Shown one piece after another: positions 1 to 11,831 of a stretch of DNA of 64,000 nucleotides (the first letter of the stretch is position 1; every line of letters starts with the position of its first letter). A model generated the notes under the pieces. It did no database searches and was not told the origin of the DNA. It saw nothing but the letters and a program-made list of their open reading frames with translations. Source of the DNA: Hysterangium stoloniferum (taxonomy: Eukaryota > Basidiomycota > Agaricomycetes > Hysterangiales > Hysterangiaceae); NCBI GenBank assembly GCA_015178975.1, contig WHVD01000051.1, positions 513,892 to 577,891 on the forward strand, in the 5' to 3' direction. The translations under genes and the position numbers were made by a program.

Positions 1-181
1 ACGATGGAGGGGCATCGGATCCCAAGGCTGTTGCGAGTTGGGATGGCAAAGTGTCATTGTAAGAAAAGGGGGAGGTGGCCTCCACTGCGTAGACGAGGAT
101 TATAAGTATGGGATGGTGGTAATGGATTTGGAAGCAATTACCTGGGGAGGATTCTTGGAAGGTCGTGAGAGTAGCAGTCAT
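1..181 (-). CDS. 5' end of an unknown gene (partial, runs off left edge)
   Basis: The start codon is at 181-179 on the minus strand. The first exon (MTATLTTFQESSP) is followed by a 55-nt GT-AG intron (GTAATT...TACGCAG), and the frame then stays open to the window edge (VEATSPFSYNDTLPSQLATA...). The splice phase fits and the peptide composition looks natural, so I read this as the true N-terminus of a gene whose body lies left of the window. It has no signal peptide or recognisable domain in the roughly 40 residues visible. Function unknown. The alternative is a chance open frame, but the matching start, splice sites and phase argue against it. Confidence 0.5.
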   Translation of the reverse strand, partial: MTATLTTFQESSPGNCFQIHYHHPILIILVYAVEATSPFSYNDTLPSQLATALGSDAPPS

Positions 182-2659
182 AATTAGAGAAGAGCTGACT
201 CGTCGCAGAGAGTAGCTAAGAGAAAGTAACAGAAAAGGAGGACAATGAGGGAGGGGAGAAGGTTCAGTGGTGAAAGGGAGCTATTGTACCTTTCCTTATA
301 TTCCCTCTGTGGTCCCGTAAGCGCAATCAACCGTTCCGCGCTTATCGGGGCCACGTGGGCCCCCCTTGTTCAATGGCACGTGTAATAGAAGAAATTGGAG
401 GCCAGGTAAGAGGCGAGGCCAACCCGTCGGTCGCACCGGCTTCTTACCAATTTCCGGGATGATTTTGGGCTTGACTAAGGCCACTTTAAATCTGGCACGC
501 AAATATTCCCTGATTATCTGCAATCGGTCGGTCTGATATTTCTGATACTACATTCGTGATAGCCAGTGCCACATGAGATGAGCCGGCGACCTCCATTAGG
601 AAGGACTAGCAAACGAGAACCACCGAGCCATCCGGAAGGCCGTTGGACCCCCATTTTGTCGCTGAATGATTGGGTAGGACGTGGAACACAACCAAGATTC
701 CCAGCACAGTGGGCGTTGATTGTGAAGTCAAATACCTGTCTAGTAATATATATCAAATGCTCGTGGAGTAGTATATAATACATACCACACTTCCGGTGAG
801 CGAATTTTGGGGCTTGTGTTGGCGTTTATAGATCAGATGCAAATCATGCCCATCAGTAGGCGGCGGCTGTAGACGGATATCTCCCTTTGTTTCAATACAA
901 CGGTTGCAATATTACGTCATCTTCCATCTCCACGTGGCTCTCACGCGAGTGTGGCGGTGTTCCCGATCTCTGTATGAGCCCCTTGGTCTTCAAGTTCCCA
1001 TAATAGACCCTGAACGAATCCCGTGGTCCCACCCCATTGACTGAAGGCGGTTGTTTCCTGAGCAACAGAGCCTATACCTCGTTTCAGTCCAACTCATGAT
1101 CACGACGCTCATATCATCAACGCACAAGTGTTCGATATTCAATATGACTTTGATTGCCATATTCGTTGGCAGCGTGCTTGACTCCCGGTATGCCTCCTGT
1201 CCTCCTCACCCACAACAGTCCCATAGCGATCACTCCAGTCGCCGCTTCATATTACCTCAAAGAAGCTGAATTTTGTAGCACTTCCCAAAGAGGCTTCTAC
1301 TTCAAATAGTAAAACATGTTTCCAGAGCGTCCGTTAGCAATGATTTGGTTTGGGCCCATCGGTACAGAGGCGACCGCCGACCGGTACAGGAGGTGAGCGG
1401 CTAGCTCCCTCCTCTCTCACTATCGATCAAGCCTTATCCCGAAATAGTCCATCAATTGAGCTTCCCACTTCGAATGCGTACCCCAAGTTACAACGGAAAA
1501 GACAACATCTTTCGCCTGTGGAAGATACAGATTCCTTCTCCGCCAACCATGCTACATCAACCTACGCTTAATTACCACACTGATCTTGTCCCTTGAGTTG
1601 CGACCAGATAAGGAAGAATGCTCGGAGTAATTAACCGAGATCCGATAGAACACTCGATCTTCCACCATTTGTCGTGATCTATACTATTTGGGAATCACCC
1701 TCCTTCCACTACAGTTCCCATGTATCGAATTATCTTATATTTATCTAACATTCCTATCTAGACAACATTTTCTGAGCCGCATGTCGATGGCTATACATAT
1801 CCACGTCGCAATTACTCCTCTAATGCCACCAAATCGACTCCAAGCTCTGGTGTGGCGGTGACGAGCTCTGTTAGCGTTACCGCCAAGTCCACTGGATCTA
1901 GTGTTATGCAACTTTAAAGCTGAAAAAGTAACCAAAATGATAATATAACCGCATAGGCACCTGATAGGACTTGGCGGGAGGTGGAAATCTAAACACCTTC
2001 GCTAAAAAAGAGGACCTCCTGATAATTGTTCCAAACTGTCCCGTCGGTTTTATATAGAGGGATGAGAAGCAGTTCTTGCCATTCGCTGTTTATATATAAG
2101 TGTGAGATACAAGACTTACTTTCTAGCCGGGACCTGTGGCCATGCATATACCAGAAGGAGACGGTCTGAAAATCAAAGGAAGCTCCATTACAGAAACTTT
2201 AGTTATTCGGGGAGTTGCAAACTGTATTGCCATCTACCTGAATAAAATATATAATAGTGGACAAATGAGTGACAGTAGCTAAGATGAGATTATGCGGGCT
2301 TACATGTCAGTTACGCGGGGGGTAGCAAACTGAAGTGTAATCAAAAAAAATTACTACATTACTATGTAAGTCAGAGGGGCGGAGGAAAGCGAAATGAGCG
2401 TGATATCGGGGCTGCCCTAACTTGTCAACGCTCCTCCCCAAAAAAAATGAGTATGATATCGGAGTTGGCAGTAAAGGGATTAGCAACAATCGAGATACTG
2501 GGCCAGAGTTATTGGTCATGAAGACTGGTTAGTTTGACTGCCGTTCAGGATGCGAACAGCGCTGATCCAGCTCCCATGCTCGGCGCATATGATTCACGTG
2601 ATGCACAAGCTCCGTATGTACAACAGCAACCTAAATTATTCTTTCCGTCACTAGACACG
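182..2659. other. Intergenic region, no supported gene
   Basis: About 2.5 kb with only short unconvincing open frames (for example 1350-1571 + and 514-783 -). None shows a recognisable domain, a good start plus splice sites, or a signal peptide. The right part should hold the promoter of the E1 gene at 2660; the left part should hold that of the minus-strand gene at 181. Confidence 0.5.
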
Positions 2660-5600
2660 ATGAAAACCCTCATTATTTCGCAAAGACGTGTCAAATCCCT
2701 ATTTCGCAATATTTATGCCAGGTTGTATCACGATGAGTCGTTTGGATATCGTCAATCCCGACCCTTTGAACTTCCCGATTGTACGTGATAATCATAAATT
2801 ATCATTGCTTTATTTGTATAAGCCCGACTGAAATATGAGCACAGATACTCCCTCTCAAATAGCTAACAGGATAAATAATGCGCCTTTGATGCGTTTTGTC
2901 GATTCGGTTCGTATACACGGCCACCGCGCTGCGAAAGTTGATCCGTTGGATCTCTTGCAAAGGGATGAAGTTGCTGCCCTCAACCCCGAACGATACGGCT
3001 TAAACGACCCCGATGCTATGTACTCCATTGATGGCATTATCTGGCACAAACCCCCTGAGGAATCACGCCGTGACCCCCCTTCCGAGAAATGGAGTTTGCG
3101 CCAAATCACAGAGCACTTGCGTTCTGTTTATCTGGGGAGGATAGCTTATGAATACATGCATTCCCCATCTAAGACAGAACGGCTGTGGTTCTCGCATCTC
3201 TTGGAGTCGACTACTGAGGCGCCTGCGACAGGGAAGACACCTATCCAGCGCAGGCGTATATGGGAGCTCCTGACAAGAAGTGAGGTTTTCGACCAATTCC
3301 TACAAATAAGGTTCCCAAATCTAAAACGGTACGGGCTGGAGGGTGGGGAATCTATGATACCCGCTCTGGATAGTTTATTCCACACTGCATCCCAAGGTTT
3401 GCGCCTCTTCTCTTCCTTATTTCGTTTGATTTGTGGAAATTTAGCGGAATGTGGTAATACCCAGCTGGAATTGAGCACATAATACTTGCAATGCCCCATC
3501 GTGGCCGTCTGAATTTGCTTACCGAGCCCACTCTTTTAAAGTACTCGCCCACTGCCCTCTTTCATAAAATCAAGGGGGAAAGTGACATTCCTGAAGAGCT
3601 TGGCGCCTCCGGAGACGTTATCAGTCACTTAAGTGAGCATTTATTCGCTCATTCTGAAGTGTCGCTTATGCGTACCTCCCACAACTTGACCAGCCGCTAA
3701 CCCCACTTTAGCATACGACGGTGCCTCACTACCCTTGAAGGTCAACCTTCTACCGAACCCCTCGCATCTGGGTTGGTTGTTTTTGTTCGTTTTAAATTTT
3801 GTCGTCCCAATACTATCTTCCAGAGGCGGCAAACCCCGTTGCATTGGGTCTTGCACGAGCAAAGCAATATACGCTCCTAAAATCCCCCGAATACGCAGCC
3901 AACTCCGACTGCAGTTTGGGCGATAAGGTGATGTCTGTGCAAATTCACGGAGATGCTAGTTTCGCTGGGCAAGGCATCGTGATGGAGAGTCTTGGTCTTA
4001 GTAAGTTTGATGCATCGGTGAATACGCCTGCGTGATTTGGAACGTCTGTTCAGGCAATCTACCGCATTTTACTAGTGGTGGGAGCGTTCATCTTATCGTT
4101 AAGTGTGTTCGTTTGTCAGCCTAGGAAACCATAGCCATTAACAAGTATCGATCCTCCCTTTCCAGCAACAGGTGTGGTTTGATCTGGTATGGATCCAGGG
4201 TATTACTTCTATTAATTCTTTAATAGCATCGGATATACGACACCTGCTGCCAATGCACGATCTTCAACGTATTGTTCTGACATAGCGAAAATGATCAGCG
4301 CACCTATATTGCATGTCAACGGGGACTATCCTGAAGGCAAGTCACCGTATTTTGACTTCATGCACTTATTTGCTTACTATTCCTTTGACCCGTTCAGACG
4401 TAGCCCGGGCCATGGAGATTGCATTCAAATATCGCAATTACTTCAGAAAAGTGTGTATGGCATATTAATAATTAACATACTTAGCAGGGAATTAACTGCA
4501 CTGGGTAGGATATCGTAGTGGACCTCATGGTTTATCGGAGATGGTAACAGTTTATATGTCAATCACAATCCTTCACGATTAAATTTTATGATAGGGGTCA
4601 CAACGAATTGGACGAGCCTGCTTTTACCCAACCAATGATGTATCGGAAGATTAGGTCTCGCAAATCAGTGCCGACCTTGTATGAAGAGCATCTGTTGGCG
4701 AGTATTATGTGCCCCGATTGATGAGCCTACTAGACTCATATAGTTCAGGACTTGGAAATTTTGTCTCCTCCTGAGATTCAGGATTTTCGGGAAGACTATA
4801 AATCTCATCTCGAGTCGCAGCTCGCTGCCCAGACGTCGTATACGCCATCAGTCGATATGCTGGGTGGCAAATGGACTGGTCTAGTGTGGCCGGGACCGCC
4901 CACCGCAGCCTCAACTGTGAACCGCAATCCTGACACCGGTGTCGATCTGAATTCTCTACGAAAAATCGGCCTAAACAGTGTTCAGGTTCCAAACGGATTC
5001 GTGAGAATACTCTTGTTTGCTGATTGGGCTTGACTCAATACGAAAAAATGCATGTCCGAAAGGGAATCCACCCACGGCTGCAGCGGCACGTCAAGCACCG
5101 CCTCGAAAGTCTCGAGAAAGGTACTGGTATTGACTGGGCGACCGCGGAAGCTTTCGCGTGGGGCTCCCTCATGCTCGAAGGGCACGACGTGAGAATATCG
5201 GGACAGGATGTAGGACGTGGCACTTTCAGCCATAGGTAGGGGTTCTCGACTTCTGCAAGTCATTCTGACAATCGAAACATGTCGCTCAGGCATGCCATGC
5301 TTGTAAACCAGAATACTGAAGCTGTGGCTGTACCTTTAAATACCGCGTTGCCCCCTGAGCATGGCCGTTTGGAGCTCGCAAACAGTGCGTCTGAGGAATT
5401 CGCCTTGGTTCGCCAACTTATCCAGATTCCTATACTTTATCGCGGTTTTCTCTTTCCAGGCTCTCTCAGCGAGTTGGCCGTGCTTGGAGTACGTCCTCCA
5501 TTCCAAGGGTTTATCATCAGAACATTGACTGTTGCACAGTTTGAATACGGTCTTTCCTGGGAAAGACCAACGATACTCCCGATATGGGAAGCGCAAGTCC

Positions 5601-6701
5601 GTAACTATTGTATTGGATTGAAGAATAAGATGCAAACTAAATTTATCGCAGTTTGGCGATTTCTTCAATGGCGCACAAGTGAGTTCCGCGTTGATTTTTG
5701 CGACCGATTCGCTAAATTGTCCCACCCCCAGGTCATCATCGACACATTTATATCCTCGGGGGAAGGTTCGTAATTCACTATCTCTTATCTATCAGCTGTG
5801 GTCACCATACGCCTCTATTTTCACATAATTGACATTACATTTTCCTGGATCAGCGAAATGGCTCAAACAATCTGGAATCGTCATGCTTTTACCCCACGGG
5901 CTGGATGGAGCTGGACCAGAGCATTCCAGTATGCGTCTCGAGCGTTTCCTTCAGGTTAACTGTCCCACGTATTCTATAACGAGTTTTCTGGAATTAATTT
6001 ACTTTTCAAAGTTGACAAATGACTCTTTGGAGCCCGATGATACACTAAATATTAATATGCATATCGCAAATCCTTCGACACCGGCGCAGTACTTCCACAT
6101 TCTGCGGAGACAGCAACATCGTAATTACAGGAAACCACTTATCATCGCCTCTCCCAAGAGTCTATTGAGATCACCGGTGTGGAGTATTTTAAAACATCAA
6201 AATGCATTTCCATAACCTTGCTCCTCATAGGCTGCTGCTTCTAATCTAAACGAATTCGAACCTGGGAGAACATTCCAACCCGTGTTATTAGACCCCGCAC
6301 ACTCGAAATTGGATAGGAAGAACCAGGTAGAACGTGTCATCTTTTGTAGTGGCAAGATTTATTACGACCTGGTTGCTCGACGGGAAAAGGGGCAGTTAGG
6401 TGACAAGATGGCTATTGTCAGAGTTGAAGAACTAGCACCGTTTCCTTGGAAGGCTATCGACGACGCCCTCGATATGTATATGTCCCAAGCTGGGAAAACG
6501 GAAGTTGTATGGGTTCAGGAGGAGCCGGAGAACCAAGGGCCGTGGCCCCATATGAAGGACCGGTTGAACAATTTGCTAGCAAAGAGGGGCGATATGGTCA
6601 AGTTTATTGGTAGGAAGGTGTCTGCGGTTCCGGCTGTTGGAGTTGGGAAAGTTGCACAACGGGAGAAGAAGGAGTTCATGGATAAAGCTATTAATATATG
6701 A
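2660..6701 (+). CDS. DHTKD1-type 2-oxoadipate/2-oxoglutarate dehydrogenase E1 (ThDP-dependent), mitochondrial
   Basis: A 21-exon gene; joining exons across 20 introns gives one uninterrupted frame from ATG 2660 to TGA 6699-6701. The start gives a basic, amphipathic N-terminus ([17 protein letters not shown]) followed by YHDESFGYR, as expected for a mitochondrial leader plus the family's first conserved block; an upstream in-frame ATG at 2576 would give a less plausible leader. Visible family signatures in order: [43 protein letters not shown], the ThDP motif [11 protein letters not shown]...[68 protein letters not shown] and [11 protein letters not shown]. The E1 component decarboxylates 2-oxoadipate/2-oxoglutarate and passes the acyl group to the E2 lipoyl domain; DHTKD1 acts late in lysine/tryptophan degradation. 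The early conserved region resembles DHTKD1 more than classical OGDH, but the substrate is inferred. Intron 8 (4337-4397) uses a GC donor, and a 6-nt exon lies at 4166-4171. Confidence 0.88.
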
Positions 6702-7284
6702 CAGCATAGTTACCTGTATCAAACCGTGTATAGTTCGAGTGCTTTCATGCCGATCAAAACATACTACTTGTACGCAGATCTGTCGAACTATAAAACGCAG
6801 GACTTGAAATGAAGCTTCTTCTGATGGAAACCTATTTATAGCTTTGTCTGCAGCTGAAATTGAAATTGATTTTCAGTCCGTTGCGAGGGTTTGTATAATT
6901 ATCACCAGCGGTTTCCTCAAGTCTGAATCATGAACATATGGTCGAATGAATGATGTATACATGTATGGAATAAGCACGGGAGAAACGTCCGAGTGTAGCA
7001 GCTTTACATCTTTCAACGCGATAAAATGCCTAATTTGCAAATAACTAAGGTCTACATCGGAGGTGGTTCCCGGCCGTCATGCATCGATTCAATGCGGTGT
7101 ATCCAGAGTGTGTGAGATGCCACAATAGTCCAATTGCTGCTATGCTAGGCTTGTAAATGGCACGAAGATACAAGAGTATCTGCTCCATTTAGCAGAGATG
7201 GTCGGCACATAACACTCGAGAACATTGCTATATCAGCATTCTAATACTAGCTTGATAAATAAGCGGAAATACACACCTTTAGAC
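6702..7284. other. Convergent intergenic spacer
   Basis: This spacer lies between the ends of the E1 gene (+) and the Rrg9-like gene (-), so it should hold both 3' untranslated regions. It is AT-rich, with no supported open frame or structured RNA recognised. Confidence 0.5.
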
Positions 7285-7821
7285 TCATGTCAACTCCAGC
7301 TTATTTCTATCCTTTCCGTCCTTATAAGTTAGTATTCCCTTCTCAACGCCCTCTGCCCACTCCTTGTTTACGCGTTGCCGCTTCCTCTCAGCCCAACGGG
7401 CCTTTTCTTTCATTCGCATCTCAACATTCCTCTCCTTAGACGGAGTCCATTTACTCCTGAGGATTCTGCGAACAGCTTCCGGACTGATCTTAAAACGATC
7501 TGCAAGAGCTGGTGTTGTAAAAGTATCCGGGGAATGGCTATGAAGCATTCGGAGATTCTCCATAGCTTCGCGACTGATCTTTCGAGGTGGAGACCATCCC
7601 TCTGGGAAGTGTTCCTTCAACGTACGACGGTGTTTCGCATACACATCGGGTGTAGAACCACGAGGCGGGGAGGGGGGTAGAACTGTTTTTGCTTTTGCTG
7701 GGTGTGCTGTTGGCAAAGGTGCCATTAGTGGCCTAGGAGTATCTAGTTTGGATAGCCTCCAATTCTTTGGAAGCGGTACTTTGGTCGACATGGCCCGCAA
7801 AAAATTCACTGAGATTGACAT
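7285..7821 (-). CDS. Neugrin/Rrg9-like mitochondrial protein
   Basis: Single-exon gene of 178 codons with ATG at 7821-7819; a second in-frame ATG (MSTKVPLP) lies ten codons in and could be the real start. The diagnostic block is HFPEGWSPPRKISREAMENL followed by the helix-turn-helix-like stretch ALADRFKISPEAVRRILRSKW and then a highly basic tail (KEKARWAERKRQRVNKEW). This order matches the neugrin/Rrg9 family, which is required for respiratory growth and mitochondrial genome maintenance in yeast and linked to mitochondrial 16S rRNA handling in animals. The N-terminus is Ser/Arg-bearing and free of acidic residues early on, compatible with mitochondrial import. The gene is divergent from the coactosin gene, with only 127 bp between start codons, so they probably share a promoter. 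Confidence 0.8.
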   Translation of the reverse strand: MSISVNFLRAMSTKVPLPKNWRLSKLDTPRPLMAPLPTAHPAKAKTVLPPSPPRGSTPDVYAKHRRTLKEHFPEGWSPPRKISREAMENLRMLHSHSPDTFTTPALADRFKISPEAVRRILRSKWTPSKERNVEMRMKEKARWAERKRQRVNKEWAEGVEKGILTYKDGKDRNKLELT

Positions 7822-7948
7822 CGCCGTAACTGAAGAAATTTAGGGCGCTTGTTTATTTGAAATCTCTCCCTTGGCCTGTCACTACTCCCACATATCAGAG
7901 TCTCTTTACCTTTCTTTTCTTATTTTTCTTTAATACAGAAGCAGTATT

Positions 7949-8619
7949 ATGGCAGATGTTTCAGCTCCAGAAATTGCAGAAGGTACACCGGCTTATTTTT
8001 AGATAATAGACATCATATAAACCAATCTGGACTGTCCAGCATACCAGGACGTGCGATCAGCCTCTGATACCGATTGGCTTCTGCTTGATTACGAGGTCCG
8101 ATCTATTCCACGTCTCATTCATTCAGTTAATAAAGTATATCTCTATATATCTCTAGAGCGATAGGTCAGACCGTTTGGTCTTAACGGCCACTGGCACAGG
8201 CGGTATTTCCGAGCTTCAGAATGCTCTCGACGACACCCGCGCCTCTTTTGCGTACGTGCGGCTTCAATACGCTAATGACAAGGAGTCAAAACGTGAAAAG
8301 TTCATTCTGGTCATCTGGATTGGCAAGTCTGTGAAAGTCATGCGAAAGGCAAAGGTATGTTTCAATTTCTGGATCATGATATTCGTTTTCCTCAAGCAGC
8401 GAAAAGGTCTCCATTCACGCTGCTAATGTGAAGCAGGTTCTTCCCGCGTACTCCTTAGATGTACCCGCAAGTAGTGGTGATGGCCTAAACGAGGAGGCGA
8501 TCGTGATTAAATTAAGGAAGGTACGAACCTTGCTCTATCTTCCTCGTGCGGCGTTTCCTTAAAAATAATAATCACAAATGATTGTGCAGGCTGGAGGGGC
8601 GAGCTATGATGGAGTCTAA
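7949..8619 (+). CDS. Coactosin-like ADF/cofilin-domain actin-binding protein
   Basis: Five exons. Exon 1 is MADVSAPEIAE; introns begin at GTACACC (7983), GTCCGA, GTATGT (near 8356) and GTACGA (8521). The joined protein is about 142 residues, the usual coactosin length, and spans one ADF-homology domain: DTDWLLLDYE near the N-terminus, FAYVRLQYANDKESKREKF, FILVIWIGKSVKVMRKAKVS and a C-terminal QVLPAYSLDVPA-type segment. Coactosins bind F-actin and protect filaments from capping; the protein is cytosolic. All splice phases agree and the stop is TAA 8617-8619. It is divergent from the Rrg9-like gene. Confidence 0.85.
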
Positions 8620-10004
8620 CAACACAAATCAGTGTTAATTCCAGTAACTAAATGTTAATCAACATATTTACATTTTGCCCCGGTTGTTACTCCTGTAATT
8701 GGCTGCCTTCCACCCATTGTGAATTTCTTCCCTGGCGTGATGCATCCTTTCCCCCCCAATATACACACATTATTGCTCCTTGGTCAATATCTATCTTTAA
8801 TGCTATGTCCTTTGCCTTCAGTTGTTCTCCGCTAAGCCTACATGCCAACCACCTCGTTTGCATATTTATGTTGCCATCTTTTTTTAGTATCTCCTATTTT
8901 GTTTTAGTTGAGTTTTTTTGTCAGTTGAGCTTTGAGCGACAAAACACTAACCTTTGTATTGCTACACATAAATGACCTGGACTCATCTCGAGTCGGGGCG
9001 AGCTGAATCGATAGTAAGACGTTAAGACTAGGCAATTGTACTGATATGTCAAGGGGAAGGGGCCAAATTTTTGAGAAAGGTTATTCTGAAATACCCCACG
9101 TAGCCCTGAAAGTACAGCATCCTAGCAGATCTCGGAAGCGAATGCCGTCTTCCGCTGATACGCACCTTGTCATTGGGTCACCTGCCAAAAGGACTAGGCT
9201 CAAATAGTACATCATCGGAGCTCGAGATTGACTGCAAGCTAGAACACGTGCTCAAGAGCTGATCGTTTAAAGCTAAACCAGCCCCAGCGGAATTAAGGGC
9301 GTGATCCGAGAGTCTATGTAGACTAGGTCTTCGGATTTATAGACTTTTAAATGACTTTATGACATCACCAGAAAGAAGTACGTGAATGGCTGCAACGAGT
9401 ATGCCACACGCACGAAAACCTCATTAACATTGCTCCCCCGAGTTGCTTTTAGATTGTTAACCCAAGGTATGGTGTGATGCTCAAGCTCGTTTCGCGCAAT
9501 CAAACGCTAATGTGGCATCATGGTGCAGTTCGCACGAGACCATGTGCAGCAGGTTTTACTGCACAGCCTGAAAGTGATTACCAGCCGATGTACTTGGTGA
9601 ATATAGTTGATATCAGTCACTGTGGTGCCTCTGGCAATCACTCAAAGCGAACTTCAAAATAAGGTGAATATAGTTGACATCGGTCACTAGTGCCTCTGGC
9701 AATCACTCAAAGCAAACTTCAAAACAAGCGATCCATATATTCACATACATATCTTTATAACAAAATGTCATTACTATCCATCGTAATCTCCTACCGTCCT
9801 CCTCCTCGAACATATCGGTGTACAATTTGGCGGAAGGTTAATAAGTGTGACCGCTCCCTCACTTCGATATTCCGGATGCCCGCGGATGAGGAATCTCTTG
9901 CCAAAGACTTTGGCTCAAAGCATCGTAAGTTGTCTGAGTATATGGGGGATAGCGAATAGACAACAGCGGCTCCGCCCTGAAAGGGAAACGTAAGTTTTCA
10001 AAAT
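8620..10004. other. Convergent intergenic region with a short tandem duplication
   Basis: No convincing gene. An open frame at 9690-9959 (+) ends in a natural-looking tail (ADEESLAKDFGSKHRK) but lacks a recognisable domain and could be a relic. The tandem repeat at 9596-9728 is listed separately. Confidence 0.4.
9596..9728. repeat. Two-copy tandem duplication, 67-bp period
   Basis: The segment starting GGTGAATATAGTTGA at 9596 recurs at 9663 with a few substitutions and one small deletion. Both copies end in CAATCACTCAAAGC(G/A)AACTTCAAAA. It looks like a recent local duplication in non-coding DNA. Confidence 0.8.
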
Positions 10005-11831
10005 TTAGGATAACTGACACTCGACGTACTCGGCAGGGACATCCATTGAGGCCCTGTAATGAATAAAGTTGTCGAAGGCATATTTACCACCCGAATAGCC
10101 GTCTGAGAATGTAAGAAGCCGGCGATAATTACCCAAGAAAGAACTACGTACAACCGGAGGCACCGATGCCGCCTACTGGTAATTGCGAGACTGGGCACAA
10201 GGTCAGAGATAGTCAATATTAGAGAGTCTGACGAAAACCCACTTGCGAGCTGATAGAAAGTGTCATTGACAAAAAATCCTCCACTGAGCGTATTCTCCTT
10301 AACTTCACGAATTTTGAGGAGAAATGTTCATGTGGGAGTATTAGTACCTACTTACCACGTCTCTTTATGGCTTCATCAGAAGAGAATAGATATACCGCCA
10401 AAGGATCTGGTCGGTCAGCAATGAATTCTAGAGCATCGTCCAAGTTCTGAAGGTAACTGTCGTCAGTCGTATCCCTAAGCCCAAGAGAGACAATCCTACA
10501 TCAACCGGAACAATTGCAAGAATCGGTCCAAAAATCTCGTCTTCGAGTAGTGAATCGCCTTCTTTCACATCACGCACGATGGTGACGTCGAATTTGCGGC
10601 GAGAGGGGTCGCTCTGGCCACCGATCACAATCTGGCCTTGTGTACGGTTCAACATATCCTGTACTCTGTGGAAATGCCTGTCGTTGATGATCCCGCCTGT
10701 ATCCTTTGAGTTAAGCGCCCCTTCAGGGAAGAATTCGTGCCACCTGGGTTGTCAATAAGGATTCCCGGTGTACAAATAAATATGTAAATAAAGAACCGCT
10801 CACGCTTTCTTCAAACTGGCGACGAATTTATCCTGATGGTGGCGGGGGACGAGTACGTAGTCCGGTGAAATACAAACTTGGCCAGCGTTGATCTGTTTTC
10901 CCCATAAGACACGGCGAGCCGCAATATCCACATCGTAGTTTTCGTCAATTACAACCGGACATTTACCTCCCAACTGCATGAAACAAATTATCAGACAGGT
11001 TTGTAACCTGATTGGGGATCACTCACTTCAAGGACAACAGGTGTCATGTGCTTTGCAGCTGCTGTCGCAACAATTCTTCCCACATTCATACCGCCCGTGT
11101 AACAGACTGAAAGGAACATACAGAAATTTTAGAAAACGACGTAAAAATAACAAGGAAATAAGCAGTTACTTGAAGCCCACTTCAGTTCCAAAAGTTGAGT
11201 TGCTTGCTCGACACCACCTAGCACAACTTTGTAGCAGTCGGGATCCAAATACTTGTGAACGAGTTGCGAAATGAGATTGGAACAGTGAACCGCTAAATCT
11301 GACGGTTTCACGAGAGCCGGGCATCCGGCTGCTATTGCTCCCATGAGTGGCTGAAGTGTCAAAAGAAATGGAGCGTTAAACGGGCTAGAAGAGAAAAATT
11401 TCCACCGTCAGTTGTCGATATAAACATGGCCCGTTGTTTAATAGAACTAACCCAATAATGAGTACCGGCCCACGAGACTGCTTGATGAGAGCTGGCTTTA
11501 ATGGGGCAAACATGGGGTGTCCATCCTTGCTCAAATCGACCGTTTGGTTCCATTCTTCCAAATTGTTCATGGCATCCAGTGTACGCTCGAAGATGGAGAC
11601 AAGTTCCCCAGCATTTGCTTCGACGCGGTGCTTGCCAAAGTCTAACGAGAGGGCTTCCTGAAACAGGAGTGCGTTGTCTTGAATGAGGTATGCCAGCTGG
11701 GCAAGCTGAGCACGCCGGAAGGACAAGTCACGCAACTTCCCTGCCCTAAAAGTTCGCTGCAAGGTCTTGTGGATTTCGGAAATGTCGCTGATGGGTGTGT
11801 CGGGGACGATTGTAGCGGAGGTGGGTTGCAT
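10005..11831 (-). CDS. Aldehyde dehydrogenase, class-3/fatty aldehyde dehydrogenase type
   Basis: Nine exons from ATG 11831 to TAA 10007-10005. The N-terminal helix block reads FRAGKLRDLSFRRAQLAQL, the class-3 ALDH/FALDH pattern. Next come the cofactor-binding segment PLMGAIAAGCPALVKPSD, CYTGGMNVGRIVA (Rossmann GxxxxG), the general-base glutamate in TPVVLE|LGGK, the catalytic cysteine in NAGQVCISPDYVLVPR, EIFGPILAIVPV and the C-terminal GGFFVNDTFYQLA. The enzyme oxidises medium/long-chain aldehydes with NAD(P)+; lipid-derived aldehydes are the likely substrates by family. Introns are 50-60 nt with matching phases. Yeast Hfd1 and animal FALDH carry a C-terminal membrane anchor; here the protein ends YVECQLS without a hydrophobic tail, so it is probably soluble or peripherally bound. 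Confidence 0.87.

Noticed and set aside
1350..1571. Plus-strand 73-codon frame
   Set aside because: No recognisable domain, no signal peptide, and no splicing to neighbouring frames that could be supported.
2534..2659. Upstream extension of the E1 gene
   Set aside because: The frame is open, but the peptide lacks mitochondrial-leader character, whereas the ATG at 2660 begins a basic leader next to the conserved YHDESFGYR block.
2660..6701. Apparent frameshifted pseudogene of an E1 dehydrogenase (many short frames)
   Set aside because: Every break coincides with plausible splice signals in the right phase and the conserved blocks join seamlessly, so it is an intact intron-rich gene.
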